Source of the DNA: Chaetoceros tenuissimus
Lineage: Eukaryota > Bacillariophyta > Thalassiosirophyceae > Chaetocerotales > Chaetocerotaceae
Assembly: GCA_021927905.1 (NCBI GenBank)
Contig: BLLK01000045.1
Span: 1,674,001 to 1,738,000, forward strand
DNA length: 64,000 nt
Direction of reading: 5' to 3'
The notes under the pieces are model-generated. The model was given only the letters and a program-made list of their open reading frames with translations, was not told where the DNA came from and did no database searches. The first letter of the stretch is position 1, and every line of letters starts with the position of its first letter. Below, in pieces: positions 59,205 through 64,000 of this stretch. The translations under genes were made by a program, and so were the position numbers.

Positions 59205-62200
59205 TTAGCGGATACTTCCAAACTCAAATTCTACATTTCTAATACGAGATATATTCGTGCCATCACTATCTTGAATAAAAGTGAGATATTGAATAACTTC
59301 GCCTTCCATGAAGCGACCAATTGGCATCTCGATACTTCTTTCGGGAACAGATCCAGACGGTCCAAAGATTTCAATGTTTTTCAACTGGAAATCGACATAT
59401 TCCCCATTTGCTGAGATTTTAACTTTTGTTCCAAATACTAAAGGAGTCGTGATGGTGAATACTGACTCCCCTATGTCAGTGACCTTTTTCTCTTGGTAAG
59501 CTGGCAGCTCTTCTTCGTTCAAAATGGTGATAGTGAAATCTACTTTTGATCCATCTGTGTATACATCTATTCTTTGGACAAGTGATTTGTAAACAAATTG
59601 CACCTCAAACCAAGGATTTTCTTCTAGTCCAGATCTGAACCTGGACTGGAGATCGCCATTAACAGCAAATAAGCATTCATACCCAGGACGAGAGGACGAA
59701 CTACGACATCTTTGACCGAGAGTAAGACTGGAGCGTTTTGCATCTGGAAGACTTTGACTCCATTGTCTGTCGGTGACACCAGGGACTGAAAAATCGAAAC
59801 ACATTCCATCCTCTTCAAAGTTCACACTTTTGGAAAGACAAAGTCCAACTAGATTTTTGGTAGCAACCAAATTCAATCTCAAACTTGAAAACTGACTCAC
59901 AAAATATGCACTTGAGAGGCGGTACGAATTTTTTGTTGTACCATGAAGTAGAATCGTGTCTCCCTTAACAATAGATCCACCACTTTTTAGTGGGACAAAA
60001 TTTCCTACTTTTGCAAGAGATAAAGATAATTCAATTCTCTCAGTCGCTAGCAAAAGTCCAATCTCAAGATTCTAAAAGTGAAAATATGCTTTCAGATCAA
60101 CAAATTTCGTCAAACATTTAAGGAAAATCTAAAGCTTTTTACTTACATTTGAACATTTGACATCTGTCACTGCCTGTAGAGAACACCCATCTCCACCACT
60201 AGTAATACAGTCTAAGCAAATATCATACTCCCCTCGCAATTTTGTACCACTTGAAGACAAATACCCATCAAAGCATTCGCAAAAGTCACTACTGATAACA
60301 CTGCGACTTCTATCATATCTACGAACTTTTTTGGAGTTCTTGTCTCTACACTGGCCACTCTCGTCCAGAAGAGGTTCAGTCTCATCCTGGAAAAATTGAA
60401 TATTTTTTATTAGTGTATGTTGCCCGAAACGAATTGTGCTCAAATTTTTCTGCCGAAAAAGCAGATATTGGACATCTAGCTTCCTATATCTCAAAACATC
60501 TCGAATTTTAATTTGAACAATCTCTTCACCACTGATTGGGTCGAGATCCATACATAAAAGTGGGCACGACCTTATTGTGGTCAGGTCTAATGATGGTAGT
60601 ATGCATATCTCACAGGAGAGATCGTAACCAACTTTATCGACTGCTATTTTCAAGGTTGTATACTTGCTGACAGTTACTATTCTAGATAAGGAATAGATAC
60701 TTTCAGTATCACCCAACAATTTCAAAATACCGTCTGGGCCTAGAATTTCTCCATTATCATTGCTGTACTCTATGTCAGAAATAGGTCTTCTCCAAGCATC
60801 AATTTCTTCAGTACTTCCAGTGGAATCAGTGATTGCTAGTATCATTTCACCTGCGGATTCACAAATACCGTCTGTACAAAATCCAGACGCACACTCGAGA
60901 AATGAGCTACAAGGCATTTCATCATACTGTCCCTTTCTGTCAATATTAGGAATGCATACATCATTCTTCCCAACAATCTTTCCTCCATTTGATGAAACAT
61001 AATTTTCAATACAAGAGCACCTCATTCCTGATCTTGTATTTACTTGGATTGAATTTGAATCAAAACTAGAGCATTCACTTCCATAGAATTCATAGTATTC
61101 TGTTGGTTCCTCATATTTGATGGCTATGGTAGAAATCGATATTTCAGCAGACTGTAGAACATTAAAAGCCATATCAATCTGTTTCAATGTCATATATCGT
61201 ACATTGGCAAGTCTGTGATTAAAACGACTTCCGAGAGATATATTCACAGTTCCGCTAAAGGTGGGAATAATCTGGCATCGCTCCTCAAAATCTATAATTT
61301 GCACCAGTTCCAAAACTTCAGAACTCGTCTCGTAAAAACAAATTTCCAAAGACTTGGGATGCATTACTGTTTCGAGATTCAATTCAATGAAAGTATATCT
61401 ATTACTTTTGATCACTTCACTAAACTTATAAACCTTGTGAAGACTTCCAAGAAGGGTCAAACTGTTATCACTACCGACTCTAACTCCGCCTCTTTTGTAA
61501 ATACTATCATTAGGCTGGGAAAGATCGGGCTTCAACATGGCCTTGATAGTCTCTGAACTCTCTTCATTCAAATAAAGATTTATTGCAACGTCCTAAGATT
61601 AAAAGATGAAAATAATTAGAACGAGTGTCATGAAGTAACAAAATAACATAACAAAGGAGTACAATGACACTTACATGGATACCACAAATTGAGTTAGCAC
61701 AAGATCCTTGGTCACATGAATCGTCGTCTTCGCATTCATCACCTTCAAAGAAGCAGTAAATGGACCTAATACATGGTACACACTTATCAAATCCACTTTC
61801 ACCTTGAATGCGACCACCATTTGATGAAACATATCCAAGTCGACAGAAACATTTTATTGAGCCGTCTTCAGAGTACATAGTTTCTGCAAATGGATCTACA
61901 CATCTACCAGTACTATCAACAACCGAATCTGGCTCGCCTTGAACGACTGTAAATTTTCCAAAATTTGTCATATCTAAAGTTGCAAGGGGTGAATGCTGAT
62001 AGAAAGCAAGGTACAACACTTGAGTCGTCCTAAAGTTCACTGTGCTCCCGATTTCAACTTGGATACTGCTTTCGTCAAATTCTTTACATCCAATTCTTTC
62101 TTTTGCTGTTTCGAAATCTTCAAAAAAGCAAATTGATGTGGATACTTCACTTGTACCGACTCTATCTAAAGAATACACCAGTCGTGTATTTTTGTTAATT

Positions 62201-64000
62201 TCAATTTTTTCTGAAAGCTCGAAAATTCTGTATGTGGAGCCAAAAATTTCCATGGTGTTTTTCCCATATATAGCGATACCGCTGAAGCCATCATAAACAT
62301 GATTATCAAGGTACTCATGAAGAGGTATGAAATTTGCCTCAACCGAATGACTTTCAATATTCTTCGGAGATAAAGCAAAAATATTTTTTGCTTTCAGACT
62401 TGCTTCGTTTGTTATTTCTAAAGATAATCGTTCAGCTCCCAGACAACGCCCTTCGTCACAATTATTCACTTGACACTCATTATTTCTTGTACAAGATTCG
62501 CCATCTTTTACACTTTGAAAATTCGTTGGCTCTTCGCTAGGAAGTAGAGATGGTTTTGAAGAAAACGAAGGACTGGGAGAAGGTTGAAGTGTTGTAGGTG
62601 TAGTACTGGGTTTCATCGATATGGTTGGTCTCTGCGAAGGCGACATAGATATCGTGTCTGCTATGGTGGGATTATTTGAAAGAGTTGGAGACGTTGTGGG
62701 GGTCGCAGTTGGTCTTTGACCACAACTTCCATCAACACATGGCACACATCTATCTGTAGACTCTCTAAGCACGTTACCACCTAGTATGTTTGTACTTTTG
62801 TAACCAGAGAAACATTCACATTGGGCGTTAAACATGTTTCCATTGACACCAACTGGTTCAGCAAAACTGTCTCCACATTCTTTGACAAAAACAAAGTGAT
62901 CGACGTCTTCATTTTGGTCAATGACATCAACCCGACCAAATTTCTCATTGATCGCTAAACCACCAAGTCCCAATTTTCTTTTTTGACCATTACCATAAAT
63001 TACATCATTCATCATCTCCCATTTGCCTTCTACGTACTGATAGACCAATACTGTGCCAACTTCTTCGTCGGCTCTATTTAAAGTCAAGGGTGCGGATACA
63101 GCAAGGGAACTACCATTCTCAGAAAGTGCTACTTTCCACCCAAAGGAGTCGAACTTTTTGTTCAAAATTTTTCGTTCAGACGTCAACTGCCCTCTTTCCA
63201 GATTGTATGTATATGCTGCATTTTCATGAGGACTGCCAATAGCAACCATTCTAGAATCTGGTGTAATATCTACACCATTACCATACTGACTGATCCAAGG
63301 TTGAGTATGTAATGCACCCTTTGTCATGTCCATGACATCAAAAATCTTCACCACACCTACCCCGTAAGATGCAAAGCCTACTACAGCGATTCCTTTGTCT
63401 GATATTGCAAAACTTCTTACTTGGCCTTGTTTGTCATGATAAGTATCCCCTTTTCGACTTTGTTTATCTTCCCTCAAAATTAATATCTCATTTGCATCAT
63501 TTTTCACTGCAATGAATTTGCCATTGGTGCTTGACGATTTCCGCATGGTACCTTGAACATTCAAATTATTGATGGAAACGTCATGAATTTGTGTCCATTG
63601 ACTTGATTCCTCCTTCAATTGTAAAAATGAAAGAATCAGCATAAAAAATCAACATTTATGATACAAACTATAAAAAAAGAAGCAGACAAACTTACTTCGT
63701 CTAGATCAATTTCTATCTCGCTTTCTTCGACAAATATAATATCTTCTACAATACTAGCCACTGTGTCCGTGTTTTCAAAATCTTGAAGAAGTGCTATTCG
63801 GTTCATCTCCATATCAGCAAATCTTTAAAAAGAATACAAATGAGAAAATTAATGTAGGAGTAATGAGAAAATGAGTAAACATTTGACATACCGAAAAATC
63901 TCCCCAATTGGCAAATCAAAATCATAATATTCTCCGTAAACTTTTACTTCAGCCAAACAAAGGACCCTATTTTTTCCTTTCAAACTTAGTCTAACTTTTT
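59205..64000 (-). CDS. Giant modular secreted protein, 5' end outside window
   Basis: Partial. Exons 63892 to beyond 64000, 63822-63696, 63612-61675, 61592-60147 and 60071-59205, with introns of 69, 83, 82 and 75 bp (GT...AG); at least 1,490 residues to the stop. From the window edge: a discoidin-like beta strand region (LAEVKVYGEYYDF), an FG-GAP-like beta propeller (about 63,500-62,900), a Cys-rich module, a Thr/Pro/Ser linker with SPT/KPS repeats (62,530-62,700), then three related Cys-rich modules. Each of these starts with a beta-rich domain (GSTYRIFELSEK; GSLHKVYKFSEV; GDTESIYSLSRI) and ends CxC...GYVSSNGG or GYLSSSG...C. The C-terminal exon has another beta domain and a discoidin-like end. 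All inner exon borders from 63696 on are phase 0. It is probably a large extracellular or cell-wall-linked protein; ligand unknown. Confidence 0.75.

Noticed and set aside
1-64000. CRISPR array, prokaryotic operons or an integrated virus
   Set aside because: No spaced identical repeats, no phage or viral structural genes, and introns throughout; the window is eukaryotic nuclear DNA.

Overview
This window is AT-rich nuclear DNA from a photosynthetic eukaryote, most likely a diatom. The order within diatoms is not resolved; a centric, Chaetoceros-like genome would fit. Four things point there. Introns are short (mostly 62-150 bp) with GTAAGT-type donors. Plastid proteins carry a signal peptide followed by an A-F type cleavage motif (SVAF, ADAF). 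A zeaxanthin epoxidase is present. Secreted proteins carry long Ser/Pro/Thr-rich linkers. Genes are dense, on both strands and not in operons. I support about 27 protein genes, one tRNA, one non-autonomous DNA transposon and one duplicated gene-tail fragment. Seventeen introns were placed by joining frames across GT...AG sites.

Layout. 0.4-9 kb: a USP14-type ubiquitin-like domain fused to WD40 repeats, a PhyH-family dioxygenase, an ABCG half-transporter, a multi-pass membrane protein and an FCP/SCP-type phosphatase. 9.6-12.1 kb: an unknown acidic protein and a radical-SAM-like protein without the cluster cysteines. 12.5-19.1 kb: a plastid-related block with an enlarged 4-hydroxyphenylpyruvate dioxygenase head-to-head with zeaxanthin epoxidase, an omega-like glutathione transferase and a NarL-type response regulator with plastid targeting. 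19.5-31 kb: a large Ser/Asp-rich protein, a long coiled-coil protein, an unknown protein and a urea-transporter/EF-hand fusion. 31-40.9 kb: a COA7-like protein, a 542-bp hAT-type MITE, an FG nucleoporin (Nup58-like), another coiled-coil protein and a single-pass membrane protein whose tail contains a PDZ domain. 41-59 kb: casein kinase 1, acyl-protein thioesterase, CANT1-type apyrase, a secreted phytase-like esterase, eIF2B delta, a TLC-domain protein, tRNA-Thr(AGU), an ABCB half-transporter and CCT gamma. 59.2-64 kb: the 3' part of a very large modular secreted protein that runs off the right edge.

Most genes are ordinary housekeeping functions. HPPD and ZEP both act in plastid isoprenoid/carotenoid metabolism and share one 397-bp intergenic region. 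The observations most worth following are the perfect MITE (23-bp TIRs, 8-bp target duplication), the UBL-WD40 and urea transporter-EF-hand fusions, the cysteine-less radical SAM protein, the copied HPPD gene tail 10 kb away, the receptor-like PDZ gene formed by joining two ORFs, and a GTACGTAC palindrome found in the 5' flanks of many genes.
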